Of a DNA stretch of 64,000 nucleotides, positions 36,015 through 44,425 are shown piece by piece. Source of the stretch: an uncultured Bacteroidales bacterium. Its GTDB lineage: Bacteria > Bacteroidota > Bacteroidia > Bacteroidales > UBA932. The stretch's first letter is position 1. Every line of letters starts with the position of its first letter. The position numbers were made by a program, and so were the translations under genes. The DNA lies in assembly GCA_944326325.1 (NCBI GenBank), contig CALVDQ010000013.1, positions 1 to 64,000 of the forward strand, given 5' to 3'. Under the pieces are notes generated by a model. That model did no database searches, was not told where the DNA came from, and saw only the letters and a list, made by a program, of their open reading frames with translations.

Positions 36015-37520
36015 TTAATATCCTGCCTTCTCCATCTCCTCAAAGATTCCGGTGACGATTTCCTTTTCATCGAAGTGCCGCTTCTCCTTCCCGATGATCT
36101 GGTAGGTCTCGTGACCTTTCCCCGCAAGGAGGATCGTCGCCCCGTCAGGGGCTGTCATGATTGCTGTCCGGATGGCTTCCTTCCTGTCCGCTATGAAAAG
36201 GGATCTTGCCCTTCCCCTGGCATCCATACCGGCCTTGATGTCTTCCATGATGTCCTCCGTGCGCTCCGTACGGCTATTGTCGGAGGTGACGATGATCCTG
36301 TCGGCCATTTTCTGGGCCACGGCAGCCATCTCCGGACGTTTGGTCCTGTCCCTGTCACCGCCGCATCCGAAAAGGCAGATCAGCTCACGTTCGGGAGCGA
36401 TCTCCCTGAGAGTCTTCAGTACATTTTCCATGGCATCCGGAGTATGGGCGTAATCGATTACGGCCGAGATGTCTCTCGGACCCCTTATCGTCTCGAGACG
36501 CCCGGCTGCGGATTTCAGCTTGCTTATTCCGACCAGGGTCTCCTCCCTGTCCGCCCCGAGGCTCACTGCAGTCGAGTAGATGGCGAGGATGTTGTATGCG
36601 TTGTGTTGTCCTATGAGGTTTGTCCAGCACTCTTTCCCGTCTATGCTGAGCTGCATCCCGTCGAAACTTTCCTCGATTATCCGGCAGGTGTGGTCGGCCA
36701 TCGACCTGCAGGAGTAGGTCACGACATGTGCTTTCGTATTCTGTACCATCACAAGTCCGTTCCGGTCATCGATGTTGGTGATTGCCACGGCATCGTCAGG
36801 CAGGTTGTCGAAGAAGAGCTTCTTGCACCTGAGGTATTCGGCGAATGTCTTGTGGTAGTCGAGGTGGTCGTGGGTCAGGTTGGAGAAGATGCCGGCCTTG
36901 AATTTCAGCCCGGCGACCCTTTCCTGTTCTATCCCGATGGAGCTCACTTCCATGAAGCAGTACGAGCATCCTGTCCTGACCATCTCCGCGAGCAGGGAGT
37001 TGATGGTGACAGGGTCGGAGGTGGTGTTCACGGCTTCACTGCGCCTGGTTCCCACATAGTTGGCTATGGTAGAGAGCAGCCCGCATTCATATCCGAGACT
37101 TCTGAACAGATTGTAGAGCAGTGTCACCGTCGTGGTCTTTCCGTTGGTCCCGGTGATTCCGACGAGAGTCAGCTTCTCCGAAGGGTTGCCGTAGAAGTTC
37201 GCCGCGATGATGGCCAGGGCATGACGGGAGGCGGCGACCTTAATGTATGTCACGCTGTCCTCCCGGCGGTCCGCTGTCTCACCTGCAGCGGCAAATGCCG
37301 CTTCAAGGGCTGCTTCGTCATCATAGACTATGGCCGCAGCCCCTTTCGCGACAGCGGCGGGAATGTATGAATGTCCGTCAGACGAGAAACCGTTCACCGC
37401 TACGAACATGGTCCCGGCTTCCGCCTGCCTTGAATCGGATGTTACCGAACTTATTTCCTTTTCGAGGCTGCCTCTTGTCCCGATTATGCCGCAGCCTTCG
37501 GCTATTTCCTTTATTTTCAT
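36015..37520 (-). CDS. murE: UDP-N-acetylmuramoyl-tripeptide synthetase MurE
   Basis: Mur ligase that adds the third stem residue, usually meso-diaminopimelate in this phylum. The 501-residue chain has SDSRQAEAGTMFVAV at the N-terminus, ATP site GITGTNGKTTTVTLLY near 118, NLTHDHLDYHKTF, and DYAHTPDAMENVL. The amino-acid specificity motif reads DNSR (in TSDNSRTERTED) rather than the common DNPR of mDAP-adding enzymes. Asp-Asn and Arg are kept, so mDAP remains the best guess. Confidence 0.95.
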   Translation of the reverse strand: MKIKEIAEGCGIIGTRGSLEKEISSVTSDSRQAEAGTMFVAVNGFSSDGHSYIPAAVAKGAAAIVYDDEAALEAAFAAAGETADRREDSVTYIKVAASRHALAIIAANFYGNPSEKLTLVGITGTNGKTTTVTLLYNLFRSLGYECGLLSTIANYVGTRRSEAVNTTSDPVTINSLLAEMVRTGCSYCFMEVSSIGIEQERVAGLKFKAGIFSNLTHDHLDYHKTFAEYLRCKKLFFDNLPDDAVAITNIDDRNGLVMVQNTKAHVVTYSCRSMADHTCRIIEESFDGMQLSIDGKECWTNLIGQHNAYNILAIYSTAVSLGADREETLVGISKLKSAAGRLETIRGPRDISAVIDYAHTPDAMENVLKTLREIAPERELICLFGCGGDRDRTKRPEMAAVAQKMADRIIVTSDNSRTERTEDIMEDIKAGMDARGRARSLFIADRKEAIRTAIMTAPDGATILLAGKGHETYQIIGKEKRHFDEKEIVTGIFEEMEKAGY

Positions 37521-37537
37521 TTTAGAACCTCTCCTTC

Positions 37538-39652
37538 TTACTCCAGTTTGAATTTTACTGCCGTGCCTTTCCTTGCTTTTGTCCCGGCTTCGGGACTTTG
37601 TCTTGTAACGTGCCCGAATCCTTCGTATTCATATCTGTAGCCGCAGTTTTCCAAAGAATACAGAGCGTCTTTCAACCCCAGTCCCCTGATGTCCGGCACC
37701 TGATCCAGCATATCGGCCCCTGTCTCTATCTTTCCGGGGGACATGACCGGCACTTTCCCGCTTTCCCTGATTTCCCCGTTCCAGCCGGGAGTGAGGCAGT
37801 ATATGTTGTCTACGATTTCCTTGAAAACGTTTGCCGGAATCGCCCCTCCGTAGAAGAACATCCTTGAAAGTTTCGAGTAGACCACCACTATCGCGGTGTA
37901 TTTCGGATCATCTGCAGGGAAGAAACCCACGAAAGTGCCCTGATGCTTCAGCCTGCCTTCGTCATCCTGGTATGCCGAGACCTGTTTTCCGTTCCTTGTG
38001 AAGTTCACGAGAATCCTGGCCGTTCCCGTTTTGCCCGCCACTTCGCACTTCGCGTTCTTGAGCCGTTTTCCTGTACCGTCGGTCACTACCGACCTGAGGG
38101 CGCTTGCAAGGCTGTCGGCAGTGCTCTTCGAGCAGATCGAACCGTTCAATATCTGCGGACGGATACGCTTCTTCACCTTCCCGTCCTTTTCGATGGATTC
38201 CACGAGGTAAGGTTTCATCAGCTTTCCTTTGTTCGCTATCGCATTGTAGAACATGGCTATATGCAGAGGCGTCTCTTTTACGCTGTATCCGTATGCTATT
38301 GTCGGAAGGGTGGTCCCGCTCCAGTTCGCGGCACCCGGCATAGGGATTTCCGGCGTGGCGAAACCTGTCAGGTCGAAGTCGAAAGTGCTGCCGAGCCCGT
38401 ATTCGTACAGCTTGTTTACGAACCTTTCCGGGTTCTTGTCGTAGTTGGTGCAGGCAAGATATCGGAATACCTGGTTTGAAGATATCTCGAGCCCTTCCCG
38501 TACGGATATTTCGCTGGATTTCCAGTTCCTGAGATACGGGTCGTCCGGAAGCCGCACTCCGTTATATGCCCACTTCCCGTTGAAGGTCGGTACGGTTGTG
38601 CCGAGTTCCGCCTTCCTGTCTTCGAGCAGGGTCATCAGGGTCGCGGTCTTGAACACGGACCCCGGCGCATCGGCCCTTCCGATGGCATAGTTGAACCTTT
38701 CGTGGGCGGACCCGTCTTCCTCGACCGTAAGGTTAACCATGGCTTTGATGGCTCCGGTCTTGACATCCATCACGATTACGCATCCTCCGTCGACATTCTC
38801 CTGTCCCTGGATACCCTTCTTCAGGGCCCTTTCCGCTATGTCCTGGATGTCTATGTCGAGGGTGGTGCGCACATCGCTGCCGTTCTCCACTTCCACGAAA
38901 GTGCTGTCATAGTCCCGGATGTATTCGTAATTGTCCGTCTTTCTGAGCCATTCGATGCCCTCGCTCCCGTGCAGCTCGTAGTCGTATTTCCCTTCGATGC
39001 CCACATCGTCGTTGTTCGGGTTGTTGTCATCGAGGTGGCCAAGCACACGTCTTGCGAGCGAGCCGTACGGATATATCCTCTTGTCGTATCTCTCGATCAG
39101 TATGCCGCCCTTGTTCGCCCCTTCTTCGAAAAGTGGAAGGGCTTTCACTTTCTGCAGGGTTTCGTGGTCTATCAGTCCGCCTATCCTGACATACTGCCTG
39201 TAGTCCCGGCGGCCTTCTGCGATCATCCTGTAGTATTCCGCTGCCGTCTTGTCCCCGTATATGCCGGCAAGTCCGGCTGCCAGTTTTCTGGCCTTTTCCA
39301 TCCATTCGGCTTCGCAGCGTTCCCCTTTGCTCCTGTCTGAAAGTCCGGCGAACTCCCGCTTGCGTACGGTGCAGTCCATCGCTATCTGGTATTTCGGGAT
39401 GGAGGCGGCAAGTATCCTCCCGTCATGTGACAGAATGGCCCCCCGCTCCGGCTCGATCACGGATTTCCTGCTTGCAGGGGTGAATTTCTCCATGAACACG
39501 CTCTCCGGCTTGTAGAACCACTGGATGTAGATTATCCTCCCGATGATGACAAAGGCCATGAGCAGGAAGACAAGATAGAGGCCGAACAGGATCATCCCGA
39601 TCCCGTCGCCCTTTCCTGTGCTGTTCCCCGTTCCTGTCATGTCCTCTTTCAT
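37538..39652 (-). CDS. ftsI: Septal penicillin-binding protein (transpeptidase) with PASTA domain
   Basis: Class B penicillin-binding protein that cross-links septal peptidoglycan with FtsW. The 704-residue chain has a short cytoplasmic start, one membrane helix (about 20-42), a dimerisation domain beginning TPASRKSVIEPERGAIL, and a transpeptidase with the active-site GSVFK (Ser near 330), SSN (ISSNQVF) and AGKTGTARI (near 537). The last ~65 residues (VPDIRGLGLKDALYSLENCG) are a single PASTA domain. It is followed by murE at 17 nt. Confidence 0.96.
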   Translation of the reverse strand: MKEDMTGTGNSTGKGDGIGMILFGLYLVFLLMAFVIIGRIIYIQWFYKPESVFMEKFTPASRKSVIEPERGAILSHDGRILAASIPKYQIAMDCTVRKREFAGLSDRSKGERCEAEWMEKARKLAAGLAGIYGDKTAAEYYRMIAEGRRDYRQYVRIGGLIDHETLQKVKALPLFEEGANKGGILIERYDKRIYPYGSLARRVLGHLDDNNPNNDDVGIEGKYDYELHGSEGIEWLRKTDNYEYIRDYDSTFVEVENGSDVRTTLDIDIQDIAERALKKGIQGQENVDGGCVIVMDVKTGAIKAMVNLTVEEDGSAHERFNYAIGRADAPGSVFKTATLMTLLEDRKAELGTTVPTFNGKWAYNGVRLPDDPYLRNWKSSEISVREGLEISSNQVFRYLACTNYDKNPERFVNKLYEYGLGSTFDFDLTGFATPEIPMPGAANWSGTTLPTIAYGYSVKETPLHIAMFYNAIANKGKLMKPYLVESIEKDGKVKKRIRPQILNGSICSKSTADSLASALRSVVTDGTGKRLKNAKCEVAGKTGTARILVNFTRNGKQVSAYQDDEGRLKHQGTFVGFFPADDPKYTAIVVVYSKLSRMFFYGGAIPANVFKEIVDNIYCLTPGWNGEIRESGKVPVMSPGKIETGADMLDQVPDIRGLGLKDALYSLENCGYRYEYEGFGHVTRQSPEAGTKARKGTAVKFKLE

Positions 39653-39724
39653 AGTCTGCTTCCCGAATTACTGCAATGTCCGTGTCTCTGCCTTTTACCT
39701 TCCATATCTTAGGCGTGCCCCTCC

Positions 39725-40120
39725 TCAGTCCTTGATGAATACGGCCGGTTCGTCCGGAATCGTCAGGTCGGATCCCGCCTTCTTCAGCAGGTCCTGGACG
39801 GAACTCAGCTTTTCCAGCCCGATGAGTTCGGTATTCCTGTGGGTCAACGCTATCTTCATGTCGGACAGTATCCGCCTGTTTTCCTCCACTTCGACCATGG
39901 TCTTCTCTATCATCAGGTTAAGTACGAGCACGAGAAAAATCAGAAAGAACCCGTACAGGATATGGGGAAAGAACTTGTCGCACTTGAGCGTGAACAATAT
40001 TTCCCCCCGCCCGATGGTCCTTATGAGTTTCCCGAGCCTGCTTTTCCCCGCATCCGCGGCTTCCGCAGCCTCGTCTGTACCCGTATCTTCTTTCCTTATG
40101 TCGTCATCCTCTTCAGCCAT
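39725..40120 (-). CDS. ftsL: FtsL-like cell division protein
   Basis: Small bitopic protein of 131 residues at the usual ftsL position between rsmH and ftsI. It has an acidic cytoplasmic N-terminus, one membrane helix (about 52-70, YGFFLIFLVLVLNLMIE) and a short periplasmic segment with coiled-coil character (VEVEENRRILSDMKIALTHRN). This matches the Bacteroidota FtsL-like family, whose sequence is weakly conserved. The call relies on topology and position. A 72-nt gap to ftsI shows no promoter. Confidence 0.85.
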   Translation of the reverse strand: MAEEDDDIRKEDTGTDEAAEAADAGKSRLGKLIRTIGRGEILFTLKCDKFFPHILYGFFLIFLVLVLNLMIEKTMVEVEENRRILSDMKIALTHRNTELIGLEKLSSVQDLLKKAGSDLTIPDEPAVFIKD

Positions 40121-40161
40121 ATTCTTCCATTATTGGTGCCGGTACGGCGAATCCGTTATTT

Positions 40162-41085
40162 TCAGCGCCGGGGATCCGCCGTCCTCTCGGCTATCCTCAG
40201 CTTGGCGCTTCTGGCCCTGGTATTCTCCGAGATTTCGGACTCCTGCGGTACCACGGGCTTGCGGTTCACCGCCCGGAACGGAGCCGATGTCCGTCCGTAT
40301 ATGTCTTTCTCCTCCTTTCCTTCAATATTTCCCGTCCTTATGAAGTTCTTGACCATCCTGTCTTCCAGGGAATGATATGTGATGACCACAAGCCTCCCTC
40401 CAGGCTTCAGCACTGCCGCAGCTCCGGAAAGGAATTTCCCGAGGGATTTCATTTCCTGGTTGACCTCTATCCGGAGAGCCTGGTATATCTTCGCAAGGAA
40501 TTTGTGTCCGGCAAGTTTCGGGATCACCGGAGATATCGCCTCATAAAGGTCTCCTGTGGTCCTGACGGGTTTCCTGCTCCGCCACTGGCATATCAGGGCG
40601 GCTATCTTCCTGCTGTTCTCCACTTCCCCGTAGAGTCTGAATACCTTTTCGAGATTCTCCTGGGTGTATCCGTTCACTATATCCGCCGCGGAAGTCCCGG
40701 CCTCCTTGTTCATCCTCATGTCGAGAGGGGCCTCGAACCTGAACGAGAACCCTCTGTCCGCCGTGTCGAACTGGTGGGAAGACACCCCCAGGTCGGCCAG
40801 GATCCCGTCGATCCCATCTCTGTAGCCTTCGGCAATGATGAAATTCTGTATGAATCTGAAATTGTTGCGGATAAGCGTCAGCCTTGTATCCTTGACGGGA
40901 CAGTTCCTGACAGCGTCCTCGTCCTGATCGAAGGCTATGAGCCTGCCGCCGCTGTCCAGCCTTGAAAGTATTTCCGTCGAATGTCCGCCTCCGCCGAATG
41001 TGGCGTCAGCATATACTCCGCCTTTGTCGACGACGAGAGCATCGACACTTTCGTGAAGCAGGACAGGTATATGGTATTCTGACAT
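40162..41085 (-). CDS. rsmH: 16S rRNA (cytosine1402-N4)-methyltransferase
   Basis: SAM-dependent methyltransferase (MraW) that N4-methylates C1402 in the 16S rRNA P-site. The 307-residue chain starts EYHIPVLLHESVDAL, has the SAM site YADATFGGGGHSTEIL near 27, GILADLGVSSHQFD, and VVITYHSLEDRMVKNFI. It lies 36 nt after mraZ, as in most dcw clusters. Confidence 0.97.
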   Translation of the reverse strand: MSEYHIPVLLHESVDALVVDKGGVYADATFGGGGHSTEILSRLDSGGRLIAFDQDEDAVRNCPVKDTRLTLIRNNFRFIQNFIIAEGYRDGIDGILADLGVSSHQFDTADRGFSFRFEAPLDMRMNKEAGTSAADIVNGYTQENLEKVFRLYGEVENSRKIAALICQWRSRKPVRTTGDLYEAISPVIPKLAGHKFLAKIYQALRIEVNQEMKSLGKFLSGAAAVLKPGGRLVVITYHSLEDRMVKNFIRTGNIEGKEEKDIYGRTSAPFRAVNRKPVVPQESEISENTRARSAKLRIAERTADPRR

Positions 41086-41121
41086 GGCAATTCCATAATA
41101 ATGTTACATTGCAACCCCGGT

Positions 41122-41577
41122 TCATTTCACCAGGTCCGGGACCATATCCGCGAGGGATATGAACTCGTCTCCGGAAATTTGCGAAGCCTCGTATTTCTCT
41201 TTCGCCCAGATCTCGATCTTGAAGTCGTTCCCGGCGAACACCACTTCTTTTTCCGCCCCGATGGCTTCGAGGAGCTTCCGCGGTATGGATATCCTCCCTA
41301 TCTTGGAATCCGGCTCCACGAGGGCCCTGTTCCTCATGTATTCCCTCCAGAATACGGTATGCTTGCGGTTGAAGAAGTTGAGCCTGGACTTGACTTCCTC
41401 CGACTGCCTTTCCCACTCCGCGTATGTGTACATCTCGAGACAGTCTTCGAAAACAGCCTTCTTGACCACGAATTTCAGGTCTTCACCGGCAGGTATGACG
41501 CTCTTGAAGGCGGACGGCAGTACCATCCTTCCTTTATCGTCTATCCTGACTGTATATTCGCCGATGAATTTCACCAT
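41122..41577 (-). CDS. mraZ: Transcriptional regulator MraZ
   Basis: DNA-binding regulator of the dcw cluster, with two SpoVT/AbrB-like domains. I start at ATG 41577 (MVKFIGEYTVRIDDKGRM), since this matches the family N-terminus and because the promoter -7 box (41602-41609) leaves no room for the longer frame from 41604. The product is 151 residues. Both half-domains are seen: YTVRIDDKGRMVLPSAFK and DSKIGRISIPRKLLEAIG. It heads the long minus-strand operon and probably binds the four direct repeats just upstream, controlling its own expression. Confidence 0.94.
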   Translation of the reverse strand: MVKFIGEYTVRIDDKGRMVLPSAFKSVIPAGEDLKFVVKKAVFEDCLEMYTYAEWERQSEEVKSRLNFFNRKHTVFWREYMRNRALVEPDSKIGRISIPRKLLEAIGAEKEVVFAGNDFKIEIWAKEKYEASQISGDEFISLADMVPDLVK

Positions 41578-41601
41578 TTTCTCCAGGTTTTCCTTTTGGC
41601 G

Positions 41602-41609
41602 CAAAAGTA
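41602..41609 (-). promoter_or_regulatory. -7 box (TACTTTTG) of the dcw operon promoter
   Basis: On the minus strand TACTTTTG fits TAnnTTTG, giving a start near 41597 and a leader of about 20 nt before mraZ. No clear TTTG -33 is present; that position is occupied by the MraZ-type repeats, which would suit a promoter controlled by a bound protein. Confidence 0.6.
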
Positions 41610-41613
41610 AGAA

Positions 41614-41653
41614 TTATTTTCCACTTTGTTCCATTATTTTCCAAAATTTTCCA
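41614..41653 (-). promoter_or_regulatory. mraZ: Four 10-bp direct repeats, probable MraZ operator
   Basis: Read on the minus strand, TGGAA begins every 10 bp four times: TGGAAAATTT, TGGAAAATAA, TGGAACAAAG, TGGAAAATAA. One helical turn per unit puts all copies on the same face. Known MraZ proteins bind short direct repeats with this spacing upstream of mraZ (TGGGN repeats in E. coli; AAAGTGG-type boxes in mycoplasmas). The repeats cover the -33 region of the mraZ promoter. Binding here is inferred. Confidence 0.75.
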
Positions 41654-41674
41654 TGGGACCGTTTTCTCTCCTGT

Positions 41675-41705
41675 TTTGTCATACTCTAAAAAATACTTAC
41701 ATTTG
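41675..41705 (+). promoter_or_regulatory. Consensus promoter for the M23 peptidase gene
   Basis: TTTG at 41675-41678, a 19-nt spacer and TACATTTG at 41698-41705 match the Bacteroidota promoter fully. The start would fall at about 41710, so the ATG at 41711 cannot be the translation start and the one at 41732 is preferred. It faces away from the mraZ promoter. Confidence 0.75.
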
Positions 41706-41731
41706 CCCACATGAGCTATAAAGGTGTTTTT

Positions 41732-42988
41732 ATGGACAGATACAGATATATCCCGCTGATTGTCCTGATGCTGCTTTCCATTGCCGGATGCGGCCGCCGG
41801 GAGACCGGGACCGAAGGTCCGGAAGAGGAGACTGTTTCCGGACCGGCACCGCAGAGCCTGTGGTATTTCGCCGCAGACAGCCTGTCGGTGGAGGAGAATA
41901 AGGTCAGGAACGGGGATTTCTTTTCTACTATATTGATACGCAACGGGCTGTCGGCCAGGGAAGCCTATCTTCTGTCGGAAGCCTGTGACAGTGTCTTCGA
42001 CGTGAAATCCATAAGGGTAGGCAATTCCTACAGGACCTGGACAGCTCCGTCGGGCAGGACTGAGTATCTTGCGTACGACATCGACAGGATCAGGAGCGTC
42101 GTGTTCCGCTGCCAGCCTCCGTATTCCGCCTTTTTCGTGGAAAAACAGGTCATGACGGAGACAAAGTACATCGACGTGTCGATAAGGTCATCCTTGTGGA
42201 ACGACATGATCGCCGGAGGCGGGTCCCCGCTGCTGATACTCTCCCTTTCGGACATCTATGCCTGGACGATCGATTTCTTCGGCCTCCAGAAAGGCGACAG
42301 GTTCAGGGTGGTCTACGACGAAAAGACCTGCGATGGTGAAGTGGTGGCGGTGGACACGGTACGTTACGCCCTGTTTTCCGCCCAGGGGGAGGATTACCCT
42401 GCAGTCATGTTTGACCAGAAGGACGGAGGAAACATCTACTGGAATGAAAAAGGGGAGAGCATGAGGAAGGCCTTCCTGAAGGCTCCGCTCCACTATTCCA
42501 GGATAAGTTCAGGATTCACATACGCCAGGCGTCACCCTATCACCAGGAAAGTCCAGCCGCATACCGGGGTCGACTATGCCGCGCCTGCAGGTACGCCGGT
42601 GGTAACTATTGGTGACGGGGTGGTCACCAGTGCCAGGAACGAGGGTGCCGGAGGCAATACTGTCAGAATACGCCACAATTCGGTCTATTCCACGGCCTAT
42701 CTCCACCTGTCGCGCTACGCTTCGGGTCTCAAGGCCGGCAAAAGGGTGAAGCAGGGCGAAGTTATCGGCTATGTAGGCTCCACCGGACGCAGTACCGGTC
42801 CTCATCTTGACTTCCGGGTATGGAAGAACGGCTCGCCGATAAATCCGCTCAAGATGGAATCCCCTCCGGCGGAACCTCTGAAAGAGGAAAACCGCCAGGC
42901 TTTCGCGGAAACAATGGAGAAATACCGGCGCATGGTCCTCAGGGACGAGGCCTCGTATATGCTCGAAGAAATGCTGGAAGTCCTGTAG
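41732..42988 (+). CDS. M23-family peptidoglycan endopeptidase, lipoprotein
   Basis: A 418-residue envelope lipoprotein (MDRYRYIPLIVLMLLSIAGC). The start is set by the promoter just upstream. The C-terminal M23/LytM domain has the zinc ligands in HTGVDYAAPAGTPV (near 276) and in HLDFRVWKNG (near 357), with the intermediate histidine in AYLHLSRYASG. The middle region (FLKAPLHYSRISSGFTYARR) is the usual lead-in of M23 proteins. It likely cleaves peptide cross-links in murein, for growth or division; being next to the dcw cluster fits, but it is divergently transcribed. Confidence 0.93.
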   Translation: MDRYRYIPLIVLMLLSIAGCGRRETGTEGPEEETVSGPAPQSLWYFAADSLSVEENKVRNGDFFSTILIRNGLSAREAYLLSEACDSVFDVKSIRVGNSYRTWTAPSGRTEYLAYDIDRIRSVVFRCQPPYSAFFVEKQVMTETKYIDVSIRSSLWNDMIAGGGSPLLILSLSDIYAWTIDFFGLQKGDRFRVVYDEKTCDGEVVAVDTVRYALFSAQGEDYPAVMFDQKDGGNIYWNEKGESMRKAFLKAPLHYSRISSGFTYARRHPITRKVQPHTGVDYAAPAGTPVVTIGDGVVTSARNEGAGGNTVRIRHNSVYSTAYLHLSRYASGLKAGKRVKQGEVIGYVGSTGRSTGPHLDFRVWKNGSPINPLKMESPPAEPLKEENRQAFAETMEKYRRMVLRDEASYMLEEMLEVL

Positions 42989-43054
42989 TTTCCTTTCCCC
43001 GGCCGGCTTCAGGGCCGTTGCCGCAGGATCCGATAAAACGAGTCAATTGCAGTT

Positions 43055-44413
43055 ATGAAAAATATAAGACCAATAACAGACGTCTCCCGGCCGAAGGTTT
43101 ACATAGAGACCTACGGATGCCAGATGAATGTCAATGACAGCGAAGTCATCCTGTCCCTGCTCGAGGACGACGGCTACGCCCTTACGGAAAATATCGGGGA
43201 GGCATCCCTTATCCTTGCGAACACCTGTTCCATAAGGGACAATGCCGAACAGCGTATCTGGGGCCGGATAGAACAGTTCCGCCTCCAGAAGGAACGCCGT
43301 CCCGGGGTTGTTGTCGGCATTGTGGGATGTATGGCCGAGAGGCTGAAGGAGAAACTCCTCGACAGCCATGTAGTCGATGTCGTGGCCGGACCGGACTCAT
43401 ACCGCTCCCTGCCGGAACTAGTCCGCAGCGCCGCTCCGGGGGCACCTCAGATGAATGTGGAGCTTTCCAGGGAAGAGACATACGCTGACATCACTCCTGT
43501 CCGCATGGACAAGAACGGAGTCACTGCGTTTATCTCGATAATGCGCGGATGCAACAATGTCTGCTCCTATTGTGTCGTCCCGTACACCCGCGGGGTTGAA
43601 AGAAGCCGGGAACCCGGGACAATAGTAAGGGAGGCTGCCGAACTCTTCGCAAACGGCTACAGGGAAGTGAATCTCCTGGGGCAGAACGTGGATTCATATC
43701 TCTGGAAGGACCCGGTCTCTGCAGACAGGGATGTCAATTTCGCCCAGCTCCTCGAGATGGTGGCCAAGATAAGTCCGGATCTCAGGGTGCGTTTCTCCAC
43801 ATCGCATCCGAAAGACATAAGCGACGAGGTCATCTATACCATGGCGATGTATGACAACATCTGCAAGCATATCCATCTTCCCGTGCAGTCCGGAAGCAAT
43901 GCCATGCTCGCGAAGATGCGCAGGAAGTATACCAGGGAATGGTACCTCGGACGCGTGGAGAAGATAAGGTCGGTCATGCCGGACTGCGGGCTGAGCACCG
44001 ATATCATTGCCGGGTTCTGCGGAGAGACGCAGGAAGACCACCTCGACACCCTTTCCCTGATGGAGGAGGTGAAGTTCGATTCCGCCTTCATGTTCCAGTA
44101 TTCGGAAAGGCCCGGCACCCTTGCCGCCAGGAAATATCCTGACGACGTCCCGCCGGATGTCAAGACTGCAAGGCTGAACGAGATCATCGCCCTGCAGAAC
44201 AGGCTGAGCCGGGAAAGCAACGAAAAGGAGATAGGAAAGGTCTTCCGTGTACTTGTGGAGGGTGTGTCCAAGAGAAATGATTCCGAACTGTTCGGCCGCA
44301 CAGGCAGCAACAAGGTCTGTGTCTTTCCTGCCGGCGGACACCGGCCTGGAGATTATGTCGAAGTGAAGGTCCTCTCCTGTACTTCCGCTACCCTTGTTTC
44401 CGGACTTGTATAA
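43055..44413 (+). CDS. miaB: tRNA-2-methylthio-N6-dimethylallyladenosine synthase MiaB
   Basis: Radical-SAM methylthiotransferase that thiomethylates i6A37 in tRNAs. The 452-residue chain has the N-terminal [4Fe-4S] cysteines in ETYGCQMNVNDSEV, ANTCSIRDNAEQ and GIVGCMAERLKE, and the radical-SAM triad CNNVCSYC near 166 followed by VPYTRGVERSRE. The C-terminus is a TRAM domain (RVLVEGVSKRND). RimO and MtaB are relatives, but SIRDNAEQ and the VPYTRG motif favour MiaB. cls follows at 12 nt. Confidence 0.96.
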   Translation: MKNIRPITDVSRPKVYIETYGCQMNVNDSEVILSLLEDDGYALTENIGEASLILANTCSIRDNAEQRIWGRIEQFRLQKERRPGVVVGIVGCMAERLKEKLLDSHVVDVVAGPDSYRSLPELVRSAAPGAPQMNVELSREETYADITPVRMDKNGVTAFISIMRGCNNVCSYCVVPYTRGVERSREPGTIVREAAELFANGYREVNLLGQNVDSYLWKDPVSADRDVNFAQLLEMVAKISPDLRVRFSTSHPKDISDEVIYTMAMYDNICKHIHLPVQSGSNAMLAKMRRKYTREWYLGRVEKIRSVMPDCGLSTDIIAGFCGETQEDHLDTLSLMEEVKFDSAFMFQYSERPGTLAARKYPDDVPPDVKTARLNEIIALQNRLSRESNEKEIGKVFRVLVEGVSKRNDSELFGRTGSNKVCVFPAGGHRPGDYVEVKVLSCTSATLVSGLV

Positions 44414-44425
44414 CCTTATGCCGTA

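Noticed and set aside
35982..37370. 462-residue open frame on the plus strand
   Set aside because: It is antisense to murE; the real gene has complete ligase motifs.
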